Shown: positions 56,556 through 64,000 of the stretch, piece by piece
How the letters are laid out: each line of letters opens with the position of its first letter
Position numbering within the stretch: the first letter of the stretch is position 1
Origin: Photobacterium sp. CCB-ST2H9
GTDB taxonomy: Bacteria; Pseudomonadota; Gammaproteobacteria; Enterobacterales; Vibrionaceae
DNA: 64,000 bases
NCBI RefSeq assembly: GCF_023151555.2
Contig: NZ_CP100426.1
Coordinates: 868,001-932,000 of the forward strand
Direction of reading: 5' to 3'
The notes under the pieces: generated by a model
What the model saw: only the letters and a program-made list of their open reading frames with translations
Database searches by the model: none
What the model was told of the DNA's origin: nothing
Translations under genes and position numbers: made by a program

Positions 56556-57431
56556 ATGGCAAACTGGGAAGGCGTTAGTGAATTTGTCGCCGTCGCTGAA
56601 TCAAGCAGCTTCACGCTGGCGGCGCAAAAACTTTCAACCTCGGTGGCTCAGGTGAGCCGGCGGGTGTCAGCATTAGAAGAGCGTCTGGCGGTGAAACTGC
56701 TCAATCGTACCACCCGAAAAGTCACCCTCACCGAAGCCGGAATGCTGTATTTCCAGCAATGCAAACATCTGGTGGAAGGGCTGGAACAGGCAGAGCTGAC
56801 CGTCACGCAAATGCAGACCACACCCAAAGGATTGGTACGTGTCACCGCCCCGGTGACCTACGGCGAAATGCACCTCGCCCCGTTGATCAATCAGTTTCTG
56901 GAACAATATCCTCAGGTTGATGTGGAACTGATGCTGACCAATCAGAAACTGGATCTGCTCGAATCCGGGGTCGATCTGGCCATTCGTCTGGGACGGCTGG
57001 AAGACTCCAGTCTGATTGCCCGCCGTTTATCAACCCGTCAGTCCTACGTCTGTGCCAGCCCGGCTTATCTGAAACGATACGGCGAACCACACACCCTGTC
57101 GGAACTGAGCAAACATCAGTGTCTGGTCGGCACCATTGATGTCTGGCGGTTCAAAGACAACCATCAGTCCAAATCCATGCGCATTTCCGGCCGGCTCAGA
57201 TGCAACAGCGGTTTTGCCCTGCGCGACGCCGCCAGACGCGGATTGGGGTTAGTCCAGCTCCCGGATTATTACATCCAGCAGGATCTGGAATCCGGCGAAC
57301 TGATCGAAGTGCTTCCCCAGTACCGCGACGACATCGAAGGCATCTGGGCGCTGTTTCCGTCCAGCGTGCGGCTGTCTCCCAAAGTGCGATTGCTGGTGGA
57401 ATTTTTGGCGGAAGGGCTGAGTAGAGCGTAA
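56556..57431 (+). CDS. LysR-family regulator next to frmA
   Basis: The protein has 291 residues. The N-terminal HTH reads SFTLAAQKLSTSVAQVSRRVSALEERLAVKLLNRTTRKVTLTEAG. The C-terminal effector domain has GLVRVTAPVTYGEMHLAPL and the GLGLVQLPDYYIQQDLESGELIEVLP end. Its position divergent from frmA-fghA is the same as in many gammaproteobacteria, so it probably activates or tunes formaldehyde detoxification. Confidence 0.92.
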   Translation: MANWEGVSEFVAVAESSSFTLAAQKLSTSVAQVSRRVSALEERLAVKLLNRTTRKVTLTEAGMLYFQQCKHLVEGLEQAELTVTQMQTTPKGLVRVTAPVTYGEMHLAPLINQFLEQYPQVDVELMLTNQKLDLLESGVDLAIRLGRLEDSSLIARRLSTRQSYVCASPAYLKRYGEPHTLSELSKHQCLVGTIDVWRFKDNHQSKSMRISGRLRCNSGFALRDAARRGLGLVQLPDYYIQQDLESGELIEVLPQYRDDIEGIWALFPSSVRLSPKVRLLVEFLAEGLSRA

Positions 57432-57449
57432 ACCAGCGTCTGAATCCCG

Positions 57450-57713
57450 TTACTGATCAGTCGCAGTTTTTCGCGGTATTTTCTGTAGTGCTTCAATGGT
57501 GTCTTTTGAGGCGGTCAGCCAGATTTGAACAGGAAACGATTCAAGTACAGTCACATCTTTCACCTGACCCGTTTTTTCAAGTTCCCGGACTTGTTTCAAA
57601 ACGGGATCATTGGCTTCTGCACTTCCCCGGATCATCACCCGTTCCCATGAATCACTGGCTGAACACGCCTGCATCACCATGAAAAGTGCAATCGCGATCA
57701 TATTTCTCATCAT
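57450..57713 (-). CDS. Small lipoprotein
   Basis: The protein has 87 residues from the ATG at 57713. It has a hydrophobic signal and a lipobox ending VMQAC, giving about 67 mature residues (SASDSWERVMIRGSAEAND...). No family is recognised. It lies in a short space between the LysR gene and the secreted protease, after a terminator. Confidence 0.65.
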   Translation of the reverse strand: MMRNMIAIALFMVMQACSASDSWERVMIRGSAEANDPVLKQVRELEKTGQVKDVTVLESFPVQIWLTASKDTIEALQKIPRKTATDQ

Positions 57714-57731
57714 ATCGTCCACTCTCGATAT

Positions 57732-57755
57732 AAAGCCCAACAAAGTTGGGCTTAT
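57732..57755. terminator. Rho-independent terminator after the protease gene
   Basis: AAGCCCAAC / GTTGGGCTT with loop AAA lies 25 bases after the protease stop. T/A runs are short. Confidence 0.7.
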
Positions 57756-57778
57756 CAAAGTCAGTCCAATCGATTGAA

Positions 57779-58765
57779 CTAAGGGAACTGAGTAATCCAG
57801 CCCCGAATTGTATTAAAGATCGTACTGTTCATCCGGGTACCACAGTTTTGCGTTGTAGATCCTGTCGTATGAATCCCTCTGACATAGTAATTACTGTCTT
57901 TAATACCACTGCCGCTTTGTCCGCCGGAAGTATCTAGGGTGTAACAGACTCGTCTGTCCGAGATCGCATAGGTTGAACCGCTGTCTGTCCACATGGTGCC
58001 TGCGGGTTTATCACCGGGATAACCGGTCACACTATGTGTTCCGCCTGAATATACCCCCCAGCCAGAATTACCGCCGTGAGGAGCGCTATTCAGGACAATC
58101 ACTGCGTAATCATAGTTGGTATCACCGTTATTATGCCAACCTGACGTGGTGACCGAATTTTTCCAGGTTGCGGTTCCCCATGGCTTATAGGAGCCATTTT
58201 GAGCCGTGGTAAAATTCAGGGATTTATACCAACTCCCGGCACCATTCGAAACACAATGACCTGCTGTTAAAACGTGATTTTTGGTGATTAATGTCCCCGT
58301 ACAACCGACATCAATCCGGCCATTAAAATAATGTGGGTTCACAACAGTGTTCGTGATTCGTACCCGGTTATCCGCGCCTATCACTCGCGATGATGACATT
58401 GAATCATCCTCTGCGGCTGCTTTTGTCGGCGAGTGTGCACCAGCGCTGAAAAAGCTCGAATCCAAACCTTGCGCCTGCATCGTCTGAATGGCCTTTTCTA
58501 AAAGCGCTAACGCTTCTTCTGATATCTCGGATGTGAATTGAGTCCCGTCAGCGGAGACCGCAACCGCACTCATCGCCTCCGCTCTTTCTGCTGCAGTGTA
58601 TTTTTGCCGCAGCGAATACTCTGACGCAGAAGGAACTTGAACAACATTCTCACCTTCAATGAATGCTGCTTTTTCATCCAATTTTACAAAGTGATTTAGA
58701 TTGCTTGCATTTGCGGCAGAAATACATAAGCCCGCAATTGCAGCAATTGCTATTTTCCGGTTCAT
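57779..58765 (-). CDS. Secreted trypsin-like serine protease (V8/glutamyl-endopeptidase type)
   Basis: The protein has 328 residues: a signal peptide (ending ANAS), an acidic propeptide to about residue 125, then the catalytic domain. The triad is visible as His in LTAGHCV, Asp in NYDYAVIVL and Ser in SGGQSGSGI. The opening RVIGADNRVRI and VGCTGTLI fit the S1B/V8-like group. It is likely secreted to the medium after propeptide removal. The 980 bases upstream are gene-free. Confidence 0.9.
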   Translation of the reverse strand: MNRKIAIAAIAGLCISAANASNLNHFVKLDEKAAFIEGENVVQVPSASEYSLRQKYTAAERAEAMSAVAVSADGTQFTSEISEEALALLEKAIQTMQAQGLDSSFFSAGAHSPTKAAAEDDSMSSSRVIGADNRVRITNTVVNPHYFNGRIDVGCTGTLITKNHVLTAGHCVSNGAGSWYKSLNFTTAQNGSYKPWGTATWKNSVTTSGWHNNGDTNYDYAVIVLNSAPHGGNSGWGVYSGGTHSVTGYPGDKPAGTMWTDSGSTYAISDRRVCYTLDTSGGQSGSGIKDSNYYVRGIHTTGSTTQNCGTRMNSTIFNTIRGWITQFP

Positions 58766-59748
58766 AATTATTGTCCTGATTAGAATAGTGAATTTATTAA
58801 ATTTCTTTAATAAAGCGAAAAATACAAAGCCAACTGTTTTCGCAGAGGTAACTATAGAACAGGATGAATAGCGCTGATGCGAGATATATTAATTAAGTTC
58901 ATTTCGTGACAGAGATTATTATTTATCCATATTCATGCAATAAAACAATAATCTATTACTCGAATTAATGACTAATATCTCAGAAATGAGAATAAAAGAT
59001 AAGGTAGTAAATCAAATATAGCAAACAATCTAAAAAGTGCATAGCTTTGCGATATTTAAAAAAACAATATAGTCAGTAAGAACCGGCGAATGGAAAACCA
59101 CACTTAAGTTTAATCTCAGAATTCCATGAAGATATGAACTTTAGGAATAATTAATAAATAATCGAAACAATAGATTATAAAAAATTAAAAATATCCTTTA
59201 AAACATGGATATAAATAAAATCGCTTCACACGATAAATGAACATTGAATGGTCATCAGAGATCAGGAGGGGGTTTGCTGGAACAAACAGCATGCCTCTTC
59301 CGTTACGAAGGTGGAAATCCATTGTAGGAGTGCAACTTTTGAAGTGTGGTTGGTAAGTCGCGCCTGCCTGTTTGATGGTTCATTTGTATGTCGCGCTTTG
59401 ACTCTGAGCTAATCTCAGCATTTGTGCTTGCGCGCCAGGTACTCTTTGTCAGCACAAAGAGTACCCAGAAATGCTTTTGTGTTCTTTGATGTTGTCCGGG
59501 CCGGTTGTAGGCGCTCCCGGCGCCGATAACCTAAAAATTCATCCATGAATTTTTCCCTGGGATATCTGGATAGTTTGATTATTTAAGACCAATTTTGAAC
59601 AGAAATAATTTTCAGAAAGTTAAATATTATCAACTCATGAATTGATTTAGATATAGCAACGTAACTTAGTTCCATGTTTCATTAGTGGTGCAGTTCAAGT
59701 TAAAAATATAACGTAGTAAATGCACTAGATCTACTAGTGCATTCTAAT
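58766..59748. other. Gene-free AT-rich stretch carrying one copy of a dispersed repeat
   Basis: No convincing gene is seen. The left 500 bases are AT-rich and hold the protease promoter region; the repeat at 59386-59550 lies in the right half. Confidence 0.6.
59386..59550 (+). repeat. Dispersed repeat, copy A
   Basis: This segment is strongly similar, in inverted orientation, to 61778-61948. Shared blocks include GTATGTCGCGCTTTGA, CAGCATTTGTGC, TACCCAGAAATGC and GTTGTCCGG. Both end in a terminator-like AAAAATTC / GAATTTTT hairpin. Confidence 0.8.
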
Positions 59749-61191
59749 TCATGCTACATCGCTAAGACGAAGGCTTTCGTAATAATCTTCAGCTAGAGCC
59801 GTCATTTTGAACTCAGCCTCTACTCCCGCTATTTTCTCAACGGCATCTTTAATTTCTTCTAGATCGACATTAAAGAATTCTTTGCGAAGATTGACTGCAT
59901 TAACACGTTGAGAGTGGAATTCACGGTGCAATGCTGTTTCGAGTGCAGGTGCATCATCAGTATAAATCATGGCATGTACATCAAATGGAAATGGTACACT
60001 GGCATCACCAAGCTCTTTAACCCTGTCCATAGGCTCTAGCCTACGAGTTAAACCGATTTTGTAAACATCTTCACCAAAGGAACCAATGTTACTTATCACG
60101 TACACATGACCTTTACGAGTTTGTTCAGCCATACTCTTAGCACGCTCTTCTTTAGCTTCCGCTTCAGCTAACTGCTGTTCTAGAATGGCTATTCTTTGTT
60201 CCATTTCACTACGTTCTTGTTCAGTCGCTTTAGCAAGCTCTTGCTGAGCTTTATCAAGAAGGTTTCGATACATCTTTTCTTCTTTCTCAGCTTCAGCAAT
60301 AGCCTTTTCAAACTCTTTTATCGCTCTATGCTCTTCACGAATTTGCTCTTTGATAAGCTTCTGTTCGGCAATTTCTTCCTGCTTCTTCAGAGAAGATTGA
60401 TACTGAAGCTTACATTCTTCGAATTTTAATTCAATGTAGTCGATGTCAAAGCCACACTCGAGTGTCGCTGCCGACTTTTCTAAATTGTTTGCTAGTTTCT
60501 CAATTCGTTCCAATGTTCGACCAAATGAACTTGGAGATACCTTGCCAATAAGCATGTCACACTCAATATTGAACGCTGTGAGCATCAGCTTAACTTGCCC
60601 ATTAAGAATTTTATTATTAAAGGACTTGTCATTAGAAATAACGGTTGTTTCTGGGAAGGTGATTGCTGTCTGGTCTTTAATCATATCTTTCTGCTGCTGC
60701 CTGATGTTTTTGATCTCTTCAGCATAGCGAGCAGATGTTTCGTATAGATATTGTGGCATCTCAAAGTGACCATGAGCAGTATATTCATCAAGTCGTGAAT
60801 ACAAGTCTATATCTCTCATTAACTCGTTCAGTTCGAGTTCGTAATTTTTTATATTGGCATTAAGTTCACTTAGGGTGTTTTTAGCAGTTTCTAGAGACTC
60901 TTGTTGCTCTTGAATGCTAAGTTTAAGTAAATCATCCTGGCCTTTCAAAGCTTGTAGTTCGGCAGTTTCAGCGTTAACTGTGGAAAGCTCTTGCTTTGCT
61001 ATCACAGTATTTTTTTGTAGTGACTCATTTGCTTCCTTTAATGCCTCGTGCTCTCCCTTAGCTATGGCTAATGCTTCCTCGATAGACTTATACTGTCCAA
61101 CTTTTTTATTCGCTGCTCGTTTCGTCAATATATAGGTAAGCAAAACAGCTACTAAAGAGATACCTGCAAAGATCAGCATATTATTATCCAT
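59749..61191 (-). CDS. Membrane-anchored DUF4041 / GIY-YIG nuclease, SNIPE-like antiphage protein
   Basis: The protein has 480 residues. One N-terminal membrane helix (about 4-23, MLIFAGISLVAVLLTYIL) is followed by a long coiled coil (about 30-125), a DUF4041-like domain (about 130-270), a second coiled coil (about 275-355) and a C-terminal T5orf172/Mug113 GIY-YIG nuclease domain: GHVYVISNIG, VYKIGLTRRLEPMDRVKEL, ALETALHREFHS and NLRKEFFNVD. This is the layout of the reported SNIPE antiphage family, which is proposed to cut phage DNA as it enters at the inner membrane. The preceding small gene overlaps its transcript with a 3-base gap. It is flanked by inverted repeats. Confidence 0.82.
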   Translation of the reverse strand: MDNNMLIFAGISLVAVLLTYILTKRAANKKVGQYKSIEEALAIAKGEHEALKEANESLQKNTVIAKQELSTVNAETAELQALKGQDDLLKLSIQEQQESLETAKNTLSELNANIKNYELELNELMRDIDLYSRLDEYTAHGHFEMPQYLYETSARYAEEIKNIRQQQKDMIKDQTAITFPETTVISNDKSFNNKILNGQVKLMLTAFNIECDMLIGKVSPSSFGRTLERIEKLANNLEKSAATLECGFDIDYIELKFEECKLQYQSSLKKQEEIAEQKLIKEQIREEHRAIKEFEKAIAEAEKEEKMYRNLLDKAQQELAKATEQERSEMEQRIAILEQQLAEAEAKEERAKSMAEQTRKGHVYVISNIGSFGEDVYKIGLTRRLEPMDRVKELGDASVPFPFDVHAMIYTDDAPALETALHREFHSQRVNAVNLRKEFFNVDLEEIKDAVEKIAGVEAEFKMTALAEDYYESLRLSDVA

Positions 61192-61194
61192 TGT

Positions 61195-61509
61195 TTACCT
61201 TAAAACCTCTTCTATGAATTGCTTTCTAAGGGCGGCTCGTTCCTCGCAGCGCTCTTGGTACTCGTCACTTGCACCTGCCAGTGCATTTTTAAACGCTTGC
61301 TTTGCCGCGGATTTTTGCTGTCTTACTTGTCGCTTTAACTCTCGCTGAACTTCACGTTCAGACTTTTCATGCTCTCTAAGTGCTTGAGCTTCAGCACGTT
61401 GTCGAGCTTTCTCTCTGCGTTGAGCCTCGCGAGCAGCTTGCTTGGTAGCTCTATCTATCGCCTTAACAACTTTTATAGCCGTTCTTAAGCCACTTCCTCG
61501 TCTAGCCAA
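61195..61509 (-). CDS. Small charged helical protein preceding the SNIPE-like nuclease
   Basis: The protein has 104 residues, extremely rich in Arg, Lys, Glu, Gln and Ala, almost wholly helical (TKQAAREAQRREKARQRAEA, SEREVQRELKRQVRQQKSAA) and likely a coiled coil. It has no signal peptide. Its stop is 3 bases before the nuclease start, so the two are translationally coupled. A role as nuclease partner, regulator or DNA-binding factor is possible but unproven; no family is recognised. Confidence 0.75.
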   Translation of the reverse strand: MARRGSGLRTAIKVVKAIDRATKQAAREAQRREKARQRAEAQALREHEKSEREVQRELKRQVRQQKSAAKQAFKNALAGASDEYQERCEERAALRKQFIEEVLR

Positions 61510-61777
61510 TGTATTCCTCCTTTGAGCACACCAAACCTAATTTACGATGCTAGCACAACCCAAAGAGCGGGATTGTTATTGGAATCAAATAGATTGCATA
61601 AATTATATGGTTATATAAAGTGCTAGAGTCCAACTGCCCCATGAATCGTAAAGGCTTAATAGGCCCTCACTAGGAATTAGAAAAATATTCCAAATGATAA
61701 TATTGAAATTAATAACTTAAGCAGTCGCTAACTTGTTATGGGGCAATTCCAAGTTTGACCTTAGCCATTCCCCACAA

Positions 61778-61948
61778 CCTAAAAATTCAGGACGTATTTT
61801 TAAGTTGTCGTCGCCGGGAGCACCGGCAACCGGACCGGACAACACCAGAGAAACAAAAGGCATTTCTGGGTATGAGTTGGGCCAGCAAAGCCTGCCTGGC
61901 GCGCATGCACAAATGCTGAAATTGCTTCCGAATCAAAGCGCGACATAC
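61778..61948 (-). repeat. Dispersed repeat, copy B (inverted)
   Basis: It is the inverted partner of 59386-59550. A frame across it (61787-62008) would encode a short Arg/Cys-rich peptide of the kind often annotated at this repeat in Vibrio and Shewanella; it is probably not a gene. Confidence 0.8.
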
Positions 61949-62140
61949 GCTCCAGACAATCTCAAACCCTCCAGAAGCTATTGATAAAAAACACTTTTCA
62001 AAAATCATTCATGACACAAATATGAATATTGATTTATATCGATCCGACTGAAATAATCTGCGTCCTCTTGAGGACAACAGAAAATGTCCTGAGAACGGTC
62101 TCTCAGGAGTTTCTCTATTCACCCGTAAAAGGAATTGCCC

Positions 62141-63724
62141 GTGTCATCTGTTGCAGAAGAAGCAGAAATCAGCCCATCGATAACGCTGTTCAGCGGTCTT
62201 GGTTTTCATGCCCGCGTTGCCAGTCAGGTTGTACAGCCGAAGTCAGCACAAGAATTACAGCAGTGCATTGCGCAGGCTTACCAGAACAAACAACCGGTAT
62301 ACCCCATCGGGAAAGGGAACAACTGGGGGTATGGCTGTAAAACCCCGCCGCAAGATGGCTGTACGCTGCTTGATTTGAGTGCGATGAATCAGATTCTGAG
62401 TTTTGATGAGGAACTAGGCGTCATTGAAATTGAGCCCGGGGTGACGCAGGGTCAGGTTGCCCGCTATCTTGAAAACACGCCGTGGATGCTCGACTGTACG
62501 GGTGCCGGGCCGGATACCAGCATCATGGGCAATGTGCTTGAGCGGGGCTTCGGTCATGGTCCAGTGGGTAACCGCAGTCAGCACTTTACCATCAGCGAAC
62601 TGATTCTGGCGGACGGTGAAGTGATCCAACTGAGCCAGAGTTCGCGTTACTGCGGGCGGGCGGGGCTTTCGGCGAACCTCCATGAGCTGTTTACCCAGAA
62701 TAATATTGCAGTCATCAGTAAGATGACCTTTGAGCTGATGCGTAAACCAGAATGTAGTTTACGGTGTCTGGTCCGTCTGAAATCGCCCGAACATCTGCCG
62801 GATTACATCGACATCATGCGCCGCCTCAAGTCTGAAGGCACCATTGACGGCCTCCCTCATCTGGGAAATACCTACCGCATGCTGACCATGATGGAACGCT
62901 TTAACTTCGAACGGTGGGATCCCGCCAAAGGTGCAAATGAAGCCGACATCGCGCGACTCTGTCAGCAGTATCAGCTGACGCCCTGGTCGGGTGCGTTTGT
63001 GATTACCGGCGCCACAGCGATTGCCAAAGCCAAAGCAGCACGGGTGAAAAAACTGCTCAGCCCGATTGCGCAGGTTAATATTGTCAGCCTGAAAAAGCTC
63101 AAGCAGCTGAATCAGATGGCCCAAAAGTTCAGTCCGGTTTTCGGACGTATCGCGATTTACCATCGCTTTCAAAACAGCCTCAGCGATTTCACCGAAATGA
63201 TGGATATGCTGGAAGGTAATCCGAAAGATATGGCGCTGAAAGGCTGTTACTGGCGTTACCGGAAAGACATCCCGGCCAGAATGAATCCGGTGGAAGACGG
63301 CTGCGGATTTTTCTGGGTCGCGCCAGCGCTGCCTTTAATTGGCACTGAAGTTGAGCAATGCATGCGACTCTCTCAGAAAGCCTTCGATGCAGCAGGTTTC
63401 GAGTTTGGTGTTACGCTCACGGCCGTCAACGCTCATCTGTGTCAGGCGATTATCAGTATTTACTATGACACCAGCAACAAAGATGAAATTGAACGGGCCA
63501 CGGCCCTCGCCCGGGATCTCCGTGCGTTATACCGCGCCCACAGCTGGCCTTGCTACCGCCGTGCAGTCGATGAAATGCCATTCGACGGCGAGCAGGAATT
63601 GGAACAGGACGCCCTGAAGCTCCGTCAGCGCATCAAAACCGCATTCGATCCGGATGACATTGTCTCGCCCGGTCGCTACCAACAGAACATCTCTTCCCAC
63701 TTATCCATGGAGCAACAAGGATGA
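62141..63724 (+). CDS. FAD-linked oxidase (vanillyl-alcohol-oxidase/cresol-dehydrogenase type)
   Basis: The protein has 527 residues from a GTG at 62141 with AAAAGGA upstream (a TTG two codons earlier is the alternative). The PCMH-type FAD domain has PIGKGNNWGYGC, GVIEIEPGVTQGQVARYL and TSIMGNVLERGFGHGPVGNR. The C-terminal cap has GCGFFWVAPALPL and the final FDPDDIVSPGRY. It resembles p-cresol methylhydroxylase / vanillyl alcohol oxidase. The substrate is unknown. The next gene overlaps its stop by four bases (ATGA). Confidence 0.85.
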   Translation: MSSVAEEAEISPSITLFSGLGFHARVASQVVQPKSAQELQQCIAQAYQNKQPVYPIGKGNNWGYGCKTPPQDGCTLLDLSAMNQILSFDEELGVIEIEPGVTQGQVARYLENTPWMLDCTGAGPDTSIMGNVLERGFGHGPVGNRSQHFTISELILADGEVIQLSQSSRYCGRAGLSANLHELFTQNNIAVISKMTFELMRKPECSLRCLVRLKSPEHLPDYIDIMRRLKSEGTIDGLPHLGNTYRMLTMMERFNFERWDPAKGANEADIARLCQQYQLTPWSGAFVITGATAIAKAKAARVKKLLSPIAQVNIVSLKKLKQLNQMAQKFSPVFGRIAIYHRFQNSLSDFTEMMDMLEGNPKDMALKGCYWRYRKDIPARMNPVEDGCGFFWVAPALPLIGTEVEQCMRLSQKAFDAAGFEFGVTLTAVNAHLCQAIISIYYDTSNKDEIERATALARDLRALYRAHSWPCYRRAVDEMPFDGEQELEQDALKLRQRIKTAFDPDDIVSPGRYQQNISSHLSMEQQG

Positions 63725-64000
63725 CCCTCCGGTGCAAACGTCTTTCTACCCAGCAGGATTTGCTTGAGTTTGCCGAACATTACCACGCCATTTCCGGCAA
63801 TAGTAATACGGTTGAGTACCTCAGACACCGCTCGTGCGTGAAAGCTTTTTACGATTCAGAAGGAAAAATGTGTGCAGGCTTCACCGTGAACAGCCGTACG
63901 CCCCTGACCTATCTTTCAGATTTGCCGCCTCAGATGGGAGAGCACCCGCTGCAGCTCGCCACCGGAAATATCGTGGAAGGGGGCGGACTCTGGGTAATGC
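63721..64000 (+). CDS. Unknown protein, truncated by the window edge
   Basis: The ATG at 63721 overlaps the oxidase stop codon in an ATGA, so the two genes are coupled. The visible 93 residues (MTLRCKRLSTQQDLLEFAEHYHA...) continue in frame to the edge, ending LATGNIVEGGGLWVM. No motif is diagnostic in the visible part. It probably works with the FAD-linked oxidase. Confidence 0.75.
   Translation, partial: MTLRCKRLSTQQDLLEFAEHYHAISGNSNTVEYLRHRSCVKAFYDSEGKMCAGFTVNSRTPLTYLSDLPPQMGEHPLQLATGNIVEGGGLWVM

Noticed and set aside
61787..62008. Arg/Cys-rich 73-codon frame over repeat copy B
   Set aside because: It is a translation of the dispersed repeat; the matching frame in copy A is disrupted, so coding is unlikely.

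Overview
The window looks like a piece of a chromosome from a marine gammaproteobacterium of the family Vibrionaceae, most likely Photobacterium or a close relative. Supporting signs are a sedentary integron with VCR-like attC sites, a VpsR-type regulator, small protein families common in this group (DUF2960, DUF2750, DUF3010, DUF3820, HopJ) and the phhA/hmgA/maiA style of aromatic amino-acid catabolism. The species assignment is an inference. No rRNA, tRNA or CRISPR array was seen.

Region 1 (1-5.3 kb) is the attI-proximal end of a cassette array. Seven cassettes, nearly all read leftwards, are separated by six attC sites: alpha/beta hydrolase (cut by the window edge), HEAT-like, DUF6985, HEPN-like (frameshifted), an unknown, a cassette with an oddly oriented ORF, and a GNAT. 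An intI integrase is read rightwards from the attI region, but one missing base breaks it inside the integron-specific patch.

Region 2 (5.5-18.3 kb) is mostly core: a GAF-GGDEF diguanylate cyclase, GNAT, secreted lipase, Tat-lipoprotein PhoX phosphatase, CMD-family protein, methyltransferase, ceramidase-family membrane protein, DUF2960, anaerobic ribonucleotide reductase nrdDG and an EEP nuclease. NrdD lacks the N-terminal ATP-cone. Its promoter carries an FNR box and paired NrdR boxes.

Region 3 (18.3-24.5 kb) is the most striking part: a Fap-like functional-amyloid locus. It has a VpsR-like regulator, two Sec-exported proteins with double-glycine leaders, a periplasmic C39 peptidase (FapD-like), two paralogous Asn/Gln-rich amyloid-subunit candidates and a divergent FapF-like beta-barrel exporter. 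The proposed flow is Sec export, C39 processing after GG in the periplasm, then passage through the barrel to the surface.

Region 4 (24.6-44.5 kb) holds housekeeping and small conserved genes: a MarR/cytochrome b561/cytochrome c' divergon with a palindromic operator, YceI, Nudix, PBP1B (mrcB), phosphohexomutase, astB, an SMR pump, a CDF transporter and a MetC-like lyase. A block of four 13-bp tandem repeats lies in a gene-free stretch.

Region 5 (44.7-57.4 kb) is metabolic: phenylalanine/tyrosine breakdown (phhAB, then divergent hmgA-fahA-maiA-acetoacetyl-CoA synthetase, with a TyrR box between), an AraC/MFS pair resembling nimR/nimT, and glutathione-dependent formaldehyde detoxification with its LysR gene.

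Region 6 (57.4-64 kb) is accessory: a trypsin-like secreted protease, then a two-gene unit (a small charged protein plus a membrane-anchored DUF4041/GIY-YIG nuclease resembling the antiphage SNIPE family) between two inverted copies of a roughly 170-bp repeat, then an FAD-linked oxidase and a gene cut by the right edge.
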